Positions 8,766-17,065 of a stretch of DNA of 64,000 nt are shown in pieces. The notes under the pieces were generated by a model. The model was not told where the DNA came from and did not search any database. It was given only the letters and a program-made list of their open reading frames with translations. The position numbers and the translations under genes were made by a program. How positions within the stretch are numbered: the stretch's first letter is position 1; each line of letters opens with the position of its first letter. The DNA is from Deltaproteobacteria bacterium. GTDB taxonomy: Bacteria > Myxococcota_A > Polyangia > Polyangiales > Ga0077539. Location of the stretch: positions 276,691 to 340,690 of the forward strand of contig JACRDB010000066.1 of NCBI GenBank assembly GCA_016218725.1. The letters run 5' to 3'.

Positions 8766-11700
8766 TCAGCGAAGCTCCAGGTCCTGGACGGCGGCCTGCA
8801 CGCTCCGGAAGGCCTCGGTGTTGGGCGGGGCGACGGTGAGGTACTGGTGGTAGTACTCCAGCGCCTGGCGGGCGTTCTGGTCCCTCACCAGGTCCCCGAG
8901 GAGCCGCAGGGACTGCACGTACCACGTGGGCACCGGGCGTAGCTGTCGCCCCAGGGCCAGGGAGCGCTCCAGGGCCGTGCGGGCCGCTCCCGCGCGGCCC
9001 GCGTCGGCCTGGAGGCGCCCGAGGTGATAGAACCAGTCCCCGTGCGTGGGGTCGTGCTCCGTGGCGGTCCGGAAGGCGATGATGGCCTCCTCGGGGTGCC
9101 CGAGGGCGTCGTTCACCTCGCCGCCGGTGGCGTAGGCGGCCCAGAACTGCGGGTCGTACTGCGTGGCGAGGCGAATGTCCGCCAGGGCCTGGCGGGCGGC
9201 GCCCTGGTGCACCTGGATGCTCGCGCGCACCCAGTAGCCCCGCGGGAAGGTGCGGTCCAGGTCAATGGACTGCTGGGCGAGCTGGATCGCCCGGAGGATG
9301 TCCCCGGTGCGCCAGTGGGCCTCGGCGCAGTAGGCCTTGAAGTCCGCCCGCTGGGGGTTGAGCTCCATCGCGCGGTCGAGGTAGTGCACCGCGTCCAGGA
9401 AATTGCCCGCCCCGAGCCTGGCGCGCCCGAGGAGGTACTGCGCCTCGGCGTGGGTGGGGTGGTTCACGGTGACCCGTGACAGGAGCCCGTCGGCCTCGCC
9501 GAAGTTGTTGAGCTGGATCAGCGTGGCCGCGAGGCGAACGATGAGCTCCACGCTGTCGGGGTTGCGCTGGAGGGCCTCGCGGAAGGTGATCAGCGCCTGC
9601 GGGAGCTCGCCGCGGGCCTCGGCCAGGACGCCCCGGGCCAGGGCCAGGCCTGGGTAGTCCGCGTCCCCGCGGGCGACGGCCTCGAACTCCCGGTTGGCGT
9701 CGTCCAGGCGCTGCATCAGCCGGTAGATCTCACCGAGCTGGAAGTGCGCGGCCATGTCATCCCGGTCGCGCTGGACGGCGACGAGGAGCTCCTGCTCGGC
9801 GCCGGCCAGGTCCCCGCGGGTGAAGCGCAGGTGGCTCCGGGCGCGGTGCAGCGCGGCCCCGTCGGGCACGTGCGTGGCCGCGTCGAGGAGCACCTGCTCC
9901 GCGGCGTCGTGGCGCTGCAGCGTGGAGAGGAGCTCCGAGAGGGCCACGTAGGCATCCAGGCTCTCGGGTTGCAGCCGGATGGCCTCGCCGAACTCGCGCT
10001 CGGCCAGGGGCCCGTCGCGCCCGGCGGCGTGGGCCTTGCCGAGCCAGTAGTGGAGCCTCCCGTCGTTGGGGTGGCGCCGCAGGGCGGGCTCCAGGACCGC
10101 CTTGGCGTCCGCCACCTGGTTGAGCGCCAGGGACGCCTGGGCCTCGCCGATGACCGCGTCGAGGTTCTCGGCGTTGGCGCTCCGGGCGTTGTGGAACCGC
10201 GCCAGGGCGTCCGTAAAGCTCGACTGCCGCAGGAAGATCGACCCGAGGCCCACCAGCGCCGAGGCGCTGCGCGGGTCGTACTCCAGCGCGCGTTGGAAGC
10301 GCCGCTGGGCCTCGGTGACGTGGTCCCGGGCGAGCTCCACCTGGCCGGCCACCACGTTGGCGTCGGCGCGCTCCGTGGGCGACGCGGGGTTCGTCGCCGC
10401 GGGAGCCCTCGCGGGCGGGCGCCCGGGGCCCGGGGCCGCGGGGCCCCCATCCCTGATCAGGTCTCGCACCAGCTCCAGGGCGCGCTCGCGGCCCTCCGGG
10501 GTGTTGGCCACGAGCCTCGCCAGGAGGATCCTGGCCCCGGCGTGGCGGGGCTCCAGCTCCAGCACGCCCTGGGCCTCGCGCACGGCGCCGTCGCGGTCCC
10601 CGAGGTCGCTCATGGCGCGCGCCAGGAGGTACCGCGAGCGCGGCGTGGGCCTGCGGTCGCGCCCGGCCCTCGCCGCCCGGAGCGTCTGCGCGGGGTCCCC
10701 CTGCGCGAAGGCCGCCAGCGTGGCGAGGTCCCGCGCCGCCGGGTCGCTGCGGGTGAGCCGGGCCACCTCGCGGAAATTGTTACGGGAGAGCGCGTCGGAG
10801 GCCCGGGCGAGGTTCAGGTACCGCATCCCCGGCGGGGCCTCGGAGAGCTTCGTCAAGAGCTGCCGGGCGCGGCCGGTGCGCGTCGCGTCCGCGCCGAAGC
10901 GCGCCACCACGAGGTTGTTGGCGTACACCGCGTAGGCGCGCAGCTCGCCCTCCTGGGGCACGCGCTCGATGGCCTGGTCCAGCCGCCGGAGCGAGCCCAT
11001 GGCGCGGTCGTAGGTGTCGCGCTCCAGGCTCCGGTCCACGAGCTGCACCACCCGCGCGGCGGCCTCCCGGCGCGCCGGTCCATGGATCTGGTCGTCGAAC
11101 CAGTTCTTCCCGAAGGCCCCGTAGGGCGTGAGCGAGAGCCCCGCGCCCGCCACCAGCAGCACGCCGATGACCCCGAGGGCCGTGAACAGGTACCGCATGC
11201 GCTTCCTGCGCACGAGGTCGTCCACCGGCGGCGGCTCCGGCTTGATCTCCCGGAACAGGGGCTTGCGCTCAGGCTTCTTCTGCGGCCCCGGCTGCGACGG
11301 CGAGGTCGGCGCGCGGAAGCTGTCGAACTCCCCGAAGGGCTGAGGGGCATCCAACGGCGGCGGCGCCCCGATGCCCAGCGGGTCCTCCGCCGGCGCGGGC
11401 GGCTCCGAGGGGAGCGGCGCGGCGCCGAGGTCGATTTCACCGAAGGTCGCGCCCCCCGGTGGCGCCGAGACGTTCACGGGCTGCGGCACCGACGCGCGCA
11501 TCGAGCGCGATCCCACGGCCTCCACGACGCCGCCGGTGAACGACGAGAAGTCATTCGGGTCCCTCCCCCGCGCAACGGCGATGGGGAGGTTCTCGTCGGT
11601 GCCCACGGTGAAGGCCTTCTTCTCGACGGCGATGCGCGCGAGCCGGGTGGTGCCCCCGAGGGTGTTGCTCCCGGGCTCCCGAGCGCCGTCGGAGCTCTCC

Positions 11701-12617
11701 CCGGGCGCCTCGGACACCGGCGGGAGCCTCAACGGCGGCGGGATGATCGGCGCCTCCAGGTCCACCTCGTCGGGGTCCACCGCGGGCGGCAGGAGCGCCG
11801 CGGCCTCGGCGGAGCCCTGCACCGGCGTGCTCGCGTCGGGCACCCGCTGGAGAGTCTGGCTGCTCACCGACGGCAGCCCACCGGAAGACACCGAAGGGAG
11901 TCCCCCCGAGGACACCAGCGGTAGCCCTGCGCCCGAAACCAACGGCAGCCCTGCGCCCGAAACCAACGGCAACCCAACGCCCGACACCGACGGCAACCCG
12001 CTCCCAGACACCGACGGCAGCCCGCTCCCAGACACCGACGGCAGCCCGCTCCCAGACACCGACGGGAGGCCCGCGCTCGACACCGCAGGGAGCTCCGCCC
12101 CCCCTCTGCCCACCGCGGGCAGACCCGTGAAGCCCCGTGACACCGCAGGGAGACCTACACCACCCGACGAGACCGCAGGGAGACCTACACCACCCGCAGA
12201 AACCGCTGGGAGGTCGGCCACGCCCTGGGAGACGGCGGGCAGGTCCGTGACACCCCTGGAGACCGCGGGGAGGTCTGCGAGGGAGCCGTCGCGGGTCTGG
12301 GGCAGGGCGAGGTTCAGGTCTGCGGGCACCGGGAGCGCGGCGCTGGTGTCCTTGGGGAGGGGCAGCGGCGCGGAGGAGGCCTTGACGGCGCTGGTCCGGG
12401 GACCCCGATCGGGCTCCTGGGGGAGCGGCAGGGCGCCCTCGGGCCCGGCGGAGGGTCGGGGCACCGGGGGGATGCCCGTCTGGGTGGTGGCGTCGGGGCG
12501 CTTGACCTGGAAGGTGGCGCCACACTTGGGGCACCGCATCCGCATCCCCGTGGAGGGGATGCGTTGCTCGTTCAGCTCAAACGGTGTCTGACAGGCCTCG
12601 CAGCGAACCTCGAACAT
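8766..12617 (-). CDS. Zinc-ribbon / single-pass membrane / TPR giant protein
   Basis: 1283 residues. Residues 1-40 are an MJ0042-type zinc ribbon with two CxxC pairs (CEAC and CPKC). Residues ~115-180 contain seven decapeptides around LPAVS, and 183-253 nine octapeptides around GLPSVSGS. A long Pro-rich disordered stretch follows, then one transmembrane helix at ~475-496 (after VRRKRMR). Residues ~530-1283 are continuous TPR repeats (for example GRLHYWLGKAHAAG, AEAQYLLGRARLG). The predicted topology is cytoplasmic zinc ribbon and linker, periplasmic TPR array. In myxobacteria, zinc-ribbon proteins with long linkers occur in gliding and signalling machinery (GltJ/AgmX), so a scaffold role is plausible but inferred. 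Confidence 0.8.
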   Translation of the reverse strand: MFEVRCEACQTPFELNEQRIPSTGMRMRCPKCGATFQVKRPDATTQTGIPPVPRPSAGPEGALPLPQEPDRGPRTSAVKASSAPLPLPKDTSAALPVPADLNLALPQTRDGSLADLPAVSRGVTDLPAVSQGVADLPAVSAGGVGLPAVSSGGVGLPAVSRGFTGLPAVGRGGAELPAVSSAGLPSVSGSGLPSVSGSGLPSVSGSGLPSVSGVGLPLVSGAGLPLVSGAGLPLVSSGGLPSVSSGGLPSVSSQTLQRVPDASTPVQGSAEAAALLPPAVDPDEVDLEAPIIPPPLRLPPVSEAPGESSDGAREPGSNTLGGTTRLARIAVEKKAFTVGTDENLPIAVARGRDPNDFSSFTGGVVEAVGSRSMRASVPQPVNVSAPPGGATFGEIDLGAAPLPSEPPAPAEDPLGIGAPPPLDAPQPFGEFDSFRAPTSPSQPGPQKKPERKPLFREIKPEPPPVDDLVRRKRMRYLFTALGVIGVLLVAGAGLSLTPYGAFGKNWFDDQIHGPARREAAARVVQLVDRSLERDTYDRAMGSLRRLDQAIERVPQEGELRAYAVYANNLVVARFGADATRTGRARQLLTKLSEAPPGMRYLNLARASDALSRNNFREVARLTRSDPAARDLATLAAFAQGDPAQTLRAARAGRDRRPTPRSRYLLARAMSDLGDRDGAVREAQGVLELEPRHAGARILLARLVANTPEGRERALELVRDLIRDGGPAAPGPGRPPARAPAATNPASPTERADANVVAGQVELARDHVTEAQRRFQRALEYDPRSASALVGLGSIFLRQSSFTDALARFHNARSANAENLDAVIGEAQASLALNQVADAKAVLEPALRRHPNDGRLHYWLGKAHAAGRDGPLAEREFGEAIRLQPESLDAYVALSELLSTLQRHDAAEQVLLDAATHVPDGAALHRARSHLRFTRGDLAGAEQELLVAVQRDRDDMAAHFQLGEIYRLMQRLDDANREFEAVARGDADYPGLALARGVLAEARGELPQALITFREALQRNPDSVELIVRLAATLIQLNNFGEADGLLSRVTVNHPTHAEAQYLLGRARLGAGNFLDAVHYLDRAMELNPQRADFKAYCAEAHWRTGDILRAIQLAQQSIDLDRTFPRGYWVRASIQVHQGAARQALADIRLATQYDPQFWAAYATGGEVNDALGHPEEAIIAFRTATEHDPTHGDWFYHLGRLQADAGRAGAARTALERSLALGRQLRPVPTWYVQSLRLLGDLVRDQNARQALEYYHQYLTVAPPNTEAFRSVQAAVQDLELR
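11859..12275 (-). repeat. In-frame decapeptide and octapeptide repeat tract within the TPR protein
   Basis: Two adjacent tandem arrays on the minus strand code for LPAVS-centred repeats of 10 residues (seven copies, residues 115-180) and then LPSVS/LPLVS-centred repeats of 8 residues (nine copies, residues 183-253). Several neighbouring 24-bp units are identical or nearly so, so copy number should vary by recombination or slippage without breaking the frame. The repeats lie in the presumed cytoplasmic linker. Confidence 0.85.
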
Positions 12618-12680
12618 CGGACTCTTTCCTCGGTCTCCGGCGCGGCGCCCCCGGGTCTAAGGGGGGCGCCGCGCCATCGG

Positions 12681-13631
12681 TCAACGGGCCACGCGGTCGC
12701 GACCACCTTCCTTCGCACGGTACATCGCTTTGTCGGCGCGCTGGAACAGGGTCTCGGCCCCGTCCGCGTCCGCCGGGAACGCCGCCACGCCGATGGAGAT
12801 CCCCGGGCGGAGGGTGACCCCCTCGCGCTGGTACCGGTGGCACCTCACGGCCTCCAGGAGCTCCTGGCCGACGGCCTCCGAGGCGTCCCCGTCGAGGCCC
12901 GGCAGCGCGACCAGGAACTCGTCGCCGCCGAAGCGGCAGGCGTAGCCCCGCTCACCCAGGACCCTCCCGAGGACGCGGCCCGTCTCACCGATGACGTAGG
13001 CCCCGAAGAGGTGCCCGTGGCGGTCGTTGATGGCCTTTACCCCGTCCATGTCCAGGACCAGGAGGCCCAGCGGGCGACCCTCGGCCCGGGCCGCGTCGAG
13101 GGACCTTGGGAGCTCCTGATCGAAGCGCCGACGGACCCAGAGGCCCGACAGGTCGTCCAGGTCCAGGAGGCGCTTCAGGTGGTCGTCGTAGGCCTGCTCC
13201 ACGAGGTCCTGGAGCTCGAAGCGCAGCACCGAGCGCCCGAGCGTCAAGCGGTCCCCGGGGACCAGCGGGGCCTCGGCGATCCTCCGGCCATTGACCGAGG
13301 TGCCGTTGGTGCTCCCGAGGTCCAGCACCACCCAGCCGTCACCACGGTCCTCCAGGCGGCAGTGGCGCCAGGAGACGCCCGCGTCGGTCAGGCACACCTG
13401 CCCGGAGGGGTCCCGGCCCGCCGTGGCCTGTGCCTGGAGGGCCCAGCGGCGCCCCACCTCGTTGCCCGAGAGCACCACCAGCGCGGGCCTGCGGGCCTCG
13501 GACAGAGCGCTGCCAAGCTCCGCGCGGAGGCGCAACCCGTCGTCCAGCGGGAGCGTGCGGAGGGCCTCGCCGCCGGGGGGCGGGCACAGATCCTTCTCGG
13601 GCGGCGCGTCGGGGCCGGCCATCGTCGCCAT
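12681..13631 (-). CDS. FHA-GGDEF diguanylate cyclase
   Basis: 316 residues (ATG 13631; an in-frame ATG at 13622 is equally possible). An FHA domain at ~50-135 has WRHC, DLGSTNGTSVNG and GRSVLRF, the usual phosphothreonine-binding outline. A GGDEF domain at ~150-315 has an intact active site (RFGGDEFLVAL), the metal-binding D in DMDGVKAIND, and the C-terminal ADKAMYRAKEGGRD. The known reaction is two GTP to c-di-GMP. No RxxD inhibitory motif is obvious just before GGDEF. Phospho-dependent recruitment of a c-di-GMP source by a Ser/Thr kinase is the natural reading of the FHA fusion. Divergent from the FHA-sigma54 activator at 13701, with only ~70 bases between them, so they probably share control. 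Confidence 0.92.
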   Translation of the reverse strand: MATMAGPDAPPEKDLCPPPGGEALRTLPLDDGLRLRAELGSALSEARRPALVVLSGNEVGRRWALQAQATAGRDPSGQVCLTDAGVSWRHCRLEDRGDGWVVLDLGSTNGTSVNGRRIAEAPLVPGDRLTLGRSVLRFELQDLVEQAYDDHLKRLLDLDDLSGLWVRRRFDQELPRSLDAARAEGRPLGLLVLDMDGVKAINDRHGHLFGAYVIGETGRVLGRVLGERGYACRFGGDEFLVALPGLDGDASEAVGQELLEAVRCHRYQREGVTLRPGISIGVAAFPADADGAETLFQRADKAMYRAKEGGRDRVAR

Positions 13632-13700
13632 GGTACCACCCCCGGCGCTCCCCGGAGGTCTCTTTGTCGCGAGGGTTTCTGCTGCGCTAGACTCCGACCG

Positions 13701-15083
13701 ATGGCCGACGAGGACAGCAAGACCATGACCGCGCCGGCCCTGAGGGCCCGGGCGCCCTCGTCGCGCTTCGTGGAGGTGGTCTCCCCTGGCACCCCCTCAC
13801 CCTTCCGAGCCCGCGAGGGCGTGGTGCGCATCGGCCGCGAGGACGGCAACGAGATCGTCATCCGGGACCCCTTTGTCTCCAGGTGCCACCTGGAGATTCG
13901 TATCTTCCCCCACGGCGTCGAGGCCGTGGACCTGGACACCAAGAATGGCACGCATTTCCAGGGCGCCAGGATCCGAGAGCTGGCCCTGAAGGACGAGGTG
14001 TCCCTGATCCTCGGCAAGCAGGTCACCATCCGGGTGCGCGTCGGGGACGACGCCAAGGCCCACCGCCCGGACCCCACCGGGAGCGAGCTGGTCGGCAACT
14101 CCCCGCCCATGGAGCGCCTCCGAGCGGCCCTGGGGAGGCTGAGCCCCTCGCCCCTGACGGTGCTCATCGAGGGCGAGACCGGCACCGGCAAGGAGGTCCT
14201 GGCGCGGTCCATCCACGCGCTGTCTCCCCGGTCCAACAAGCCCTTTGTGGTGTTCGACTGCGCGGCGGTGTCTCCAAACCTCATCGCCTCGGAGCTCTTC
14301 GGACACCTCAAGGGCGCCTACACCGGCGCTGTATCCTCCAGCGAGGGCGCCTTCCGCCACGCCCACACCGGCACCCTGTTCCTGGACGAGGTGGGCGAGC
14401 TGCCCCTGGAGCTCCAGCCCGCCCTCCTGCGCGCCCTGGAGGCCAGGCAGGTCAAGCCCGTGGGGAGCGAGAGCTACCAGGCCGTGGACGTGCGGGTGGT
14501 GGCCGCCACCAACCGCTCGCTGGAGGCCGAGGTCGAGGCCGGGCGCTTCCGCAAGGACCTGCTCTTCCGCCTCGCCGTCGGGCGCCTGAAGGTCCCGCCG
14601 CTGCGCGCCCGCGCGGAGGACATCCCGGAGCTGGCCCGGCACTTCGCGGCCAACCTCGGGGGGACCCTCGCCCCGGCGGTCCTGGACGCCCTCTCCGTGC
14701 AGCCCTGGCCAGGCAACGTGCGGGAGCTGCGCAACGCCGTGGAGCGTGCCGTGATGCTCGCCGGGGGCGCCGGGTGCCTGGTCACCTCGCTGGACGATGA
14801 CCTGGACTTCGACGACCCGCCGGAGGGCTCCTCCCGGGCAGACACCCTGGCCCCGGGGTCCCTGGTACCACCCCCCGAGCTCCTCGCGATGCAGTTCCAG
14901 GACGCCAAGCAGGTCGCCGTGGATACCTTCGAGCGGGAGTACCTCCTCAAGCTCTTCGAGGCCGCCGGGTACAACCTCTCGCAGGCCGCGAGGGTGTCCG
15001 GTGTCCACCGGCGCTATCTCCGCGAGCTCTTCAAGAAGCACGGCCTGGACACCACAGCCCTGCGCGCCCTGAAGAACCGCTGA
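13701..15083 (+). CDS. FHA-domain sigma54-dependent transcription activator
   Basis: 460 residues from ATG 13701. The N-terminal FHA domain (~20-115) has VVRIGREDGNEI, SRCHLEI and DTKNGTHFQGARI. The AAA+ domain (~130-370) has Walker A GETGTGKE, the sigma54-contact loop as GAYTGA, Walker B LFLDEVGEL and the arginine-finger region. A C-terminal Fis-type helix-turn-helix (NLSQAARVSGVHRRYLREL) follows. Such proteins replace the receiver domain with FHA, so the input is expected to be a Thr-phosphorylated peptide rather than phospho-Asp. They are characteristic of myxobacteria. Divergently transcribed from the FHA-GGDEF gene, which suggests a common phospho-signal. Confidence 0.93.
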   Translation: MADEDSKTMTAPALRARAPSSRFVEVVSPGTPSPFRAREGVVRIGREDGNEIVIRDPFVSRCHLEIRIFPHGVEAVDLDTKNGTHFQGARIRELALKDEVSLILGKQVTIRVRVGDDAKAHRPDPTGSELVGNSPPMERLRAALGRLSPSPLTVLIEGETGTGKEVLARSIHALSPRSNKPFVVFDCAAVSPNLIASELFGHLKGAYTGAVSSSEGAFRHAHTGTLFLDEVGELPLELQPALLRALEARQVKPVGSESYQAVDVRVVAATNRSLEAEVEAGRFRKDLLFRLAVGRLKVPPLRARAEDIPELARHFAANLGGTLAPAVLDALSVQPWPGNVRELRNAVERAVMLAGGAGCLVTSLDDDLDFDDPPEGSSRADTLAPGSLVPPPELLAMQFQDAKQVAVDTFEREYLLKLFEAAGYNLSQAARVSGVHRRYLRELFKKHGLDTTALRALKNR

Positions 15084-15088
15084 GCGGC

Positions 15089-15616
15089 CTACCCGTGCGC
15101 CTCGCAGGGCTCGATCTTCAGCGCCAGCGTCTCATCGCCGGACACGACCCCCTGCGCCAGGAACTCCGGCAGCGCCCGCAGCGCCTCCCGGGTCAGCGCC
15201 CGCAGCGCCGGGCTCTGGCTGCACCAGGCCAGCACCGGCCCGTCCCCCCAGGCCGCCAGCACCATCCCCTCGTTGGCGGGCTCCGCGCCCCCGGCGACCA
15301 CCACGGGCACCCTGGAGCCTCGCGAGGGCACCCACAGCGACCACACCACCCCGGCGGCGTGGTGGTCGCGCGGCGTCCAGGTCACCCAGAGGGAGTCCTG
15401 CAACACCCCACGGCGTCCCGCTGGAAGCTCCCTCCGCGTGGCCCCTCGCGCGACCAGCACCGGGAGGTACGCTCGGTAGAACGCCCTGCGGGCCTCCTCC
15501 CGGCGCCCGCGGAACACCCTCGGGTGCCTCGCCGAAGCCCCCTCCTGCCAGCGGTAGCGCCGCCCCGCAACCTGGAGGATCTCCGCCGCCCGCTGGCTCT
15601 GGAATGCGATGGTCAT
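15089..15616 (-). CDS. Hypothetical protein
   Basis: 175 residues from ATG 15616 (an upstream in-frame TTG at 15628 is possible). It is soluble, with no signal peptide or membrane segment. It is rich in Arg and Trp near the N-terminus (GRRYRWQEG, RGRREEARRAFYRAYLP) and beta-rich later (GVVWSLWVPSRG, RVPVVVAGG), with a C-terminal Cys near CEAHG. No family was recognised. It converges on the FHA activator (5-base gap) and diverges from the next sigma54 activator across the twin-dyad region, so it may be a target of that activator. Confidence 0.6.
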   Translation of the reverse strand: MTIAFQSQRAAEILQVAGRRYRWQEGASARHPRVFRGRREEARRAFYRAYLPVLVARGATRRELPAGRRGVLQDSLWVTWTPRDHHAAGVVWSLWVPSRGSRVPVVVAGGAEPANEGMVLAAWGDGPVLAWCSQSPALRALTREALRALPEFLAQGVVSGDETLALKIEPCEAHG

Positions 15617-15658
15617 GCCCCGAGACAACCATCAACGGGCGTTCAGTACCACCCCCGA

Positions 15659-15700
15659 TGGACATATCCTGTCACTGGCATTGGACATATCCTGTCACTG
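15659..15700. promoter_or_regulatory. Twin direct-repeat dyads, predicted operator
   Basis: The 19-base unit TGGACATATCCTGTCACTG occurs perfectly twice (15659-15677 and 15682-15700), 23 bases apart. Inside each unit is the dyad GACA-N5-TGTC. Two identical dyads about two helical turns apart, in the 98-base gap between divergent genes and 15 bases before the activator start at 15715, are what an upstream activating sequence or autoregulatory operator looks like. The bound protein is not known; the adjacent activator is the first candidate. Confidence 0.6.
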
Positions 15701-15714
15701 CCGGGGGCCCTGCG

Positions 15715-17043
15715 ATGAGCGGTTGCGTGCTCTGGGTGGGGGCCTCCGGGGGTCTCTCGGCGCGCATCCTCGGCGCCCTGGAGGGGGTCTCCGTGGTGCG
15801 CCCGGGCGCCGACGGCGCCGCCGGAGCGCGCTGCGCGGTGGTGGTGCACGAGCCCCCGGCGCATGATGGCCTGGGCTGGACGGCGGCGAGGACCGAGCCG
15901 CGGGTCCCGGTGGTGCTGGTGAGCGCGGAGCCCTCCCTCGACGAGGCCGCCCGCGCGGTGGCCCTGGGCGTAGAGGCCTACCTCGGCCCCGAGACGGAGC
16001 CCCGGGCGCTGCTCGCGGCGGTGGAGCGGGCCCGGAGCCGCCGCGAGGCGCTCCGGGGAGAGACCCTGGGCGCCCTGGCCGCGCCGGTGCGGGACGCGGT
16101 GCTGGGACACGGCCCGGCGATCGTGAAGCTCTTCGGTGCGGTGGCCCGCGCGGCGGCGTCGGGCGCCCCGGTGCTCATCCGCGGCGAGACGGGCGTCGGC
16201 AAGGAGTGGGTGGCGCGGGCGATCCATCGGTACTCCGCGCGAGGCACCGGCCCCTTCGTGGCGGTCAACTGCTCGGCGCTGCCGGAGGGCACGCTGGAGA
16301 GCGAGCTCTTCGGCCACGCCCGAGGGGGCTTCACGGGCGCCCTCGGGGCCCGCAAGGGGCTCTTCCAGACGGCCCACGGAGGCACGGTCTTCCTGGACGA
16401 GATGGGCGAGCTCTCCCACCGGGTCCAGGCGGAGCTCCTCCGGGTGCTCCAGGAGGGCGAGGTGAGGCCCGTAGGCTCCGACGAGGCCCTCACGGTGGAT
16501 GTCCGGGTGCTCTGCGCCACGCACCGCGACGTGGACGCCCAGGTGTCCTCCGGGCGCCTCCGGGAGGACCTGCTCTTCCGCCTCCGGGTGCTGGACCTGG
16601 AGGTGCCGCCGCTGCGCGCCCGTCGTGAAGACATCCCGCTCCTCGCGCGGCACTTCCTGGCGCTGGCCCCAGGGCCCGTGCCCCCCTCGCAGCGCGCCCT
16701 CGCGCCGGAGACCCTCGCGGCGCTCCAGCGCCGCGCGTGGCCTGGGAACGTGCGCGAGCTCCAGGCGGTCATCGCGCGGGCCGCGGCCCTGAGCCCCGGC
16801 GCGGTGCTCCTGCCCGAAGACCTCGAGGAGCCCGCCGAGGGCCCTCCGGGGAGCCTCGAGGACCACCTCGACGCCCTCTGGGCGCAGCTCCTGCCGGGAG
16901 GCGTCCCGACCCTCGCGGCCGTCCAGCGCAGCCTCCTGCGCGCCGTGACGCGTCACCTCGGAGGCAACAAGAGCCAGGCCGCCCTGCGCCTCGGGATCGA
17001 CCGCAAGACCCTCCGGAGAGCCCTCGATCCCGACGAGGAGTAG
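15715..17043 (+). CDS. Sigma54-dependent response-regulator-like activator
   Basis: 442 residues from ATG 15715. Residues 1-105 resemble a receiver fold (VPVVLVSAEPSLDEAARAVALGVEAYL is the late beta/alpha part), but the usual acidic pocket and phosphoacceptor Asp are not evident in the matching early strands (VLWVGASGG, CAVVVHEPP). The receiver is therefore probably degenerate. The AAA+ core (~130-350) has Walker A GETGVGKE, Walker B VFLDEMGEL and a sigma54 loop written GGFTGA, a variant of GAFTGA. The C-terminal Fis-type HTH reads NKSQAALRLGIDRKTLRRAL. It converges on nrfA with a 22-base gap. Twin dyads upstream suggest autoregulation. Confidence 0.9.
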   Translation: MSGCVLWVGASGGLSARILGALEGVSVVRPGADGAAGARCAVVVHEPPAHDGLGWTAARTEPRVPVVLVSAEPSLDEAARAVALGVEAYLGPETEPRALLAAVERARSRREALRGETLGALAAPVRDAVLGHGPAIVKLFGAVARAAASGAPVLIRGETGVGKEWVARAIHRYSARGTGPFVAVNCSALPEGTLESELFGHARGGFTGALGARKGLFQTAHGGTVFLDEMGELSHRVQAELLRVLQEGEVRPVGSDEALTVDVRVLCATHRDVDAQVSSGRLREDLLFRLRVLDLEVPPLRARREDIPLLARHFLALAPGPVPPSQRALAPETLAALQRRAWPGNVRELQAVIARAAALSPGAVLLPEDLEEPAEGPPGSLEDHLDALWAQLLPGGVPTLAAVQRSLLRAVTRHLGGNKSQAALRLGIDRKTLRRALDPDEE

Positions 17044-17065
17044 GTGAGTGTAGGGAAATGCAGGT

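Noticed and set aside
9744..11924. 726-codon plus-strand open frame over the TPR gene
   Set aside because: Antisense shadow; the minus strand encodes a zinc ribbon and regular TPR repeats.
11859..12275. CRISPR-like array
   Set aside because: Repeats are contiguous in-frame coding repeats without unique spacers.
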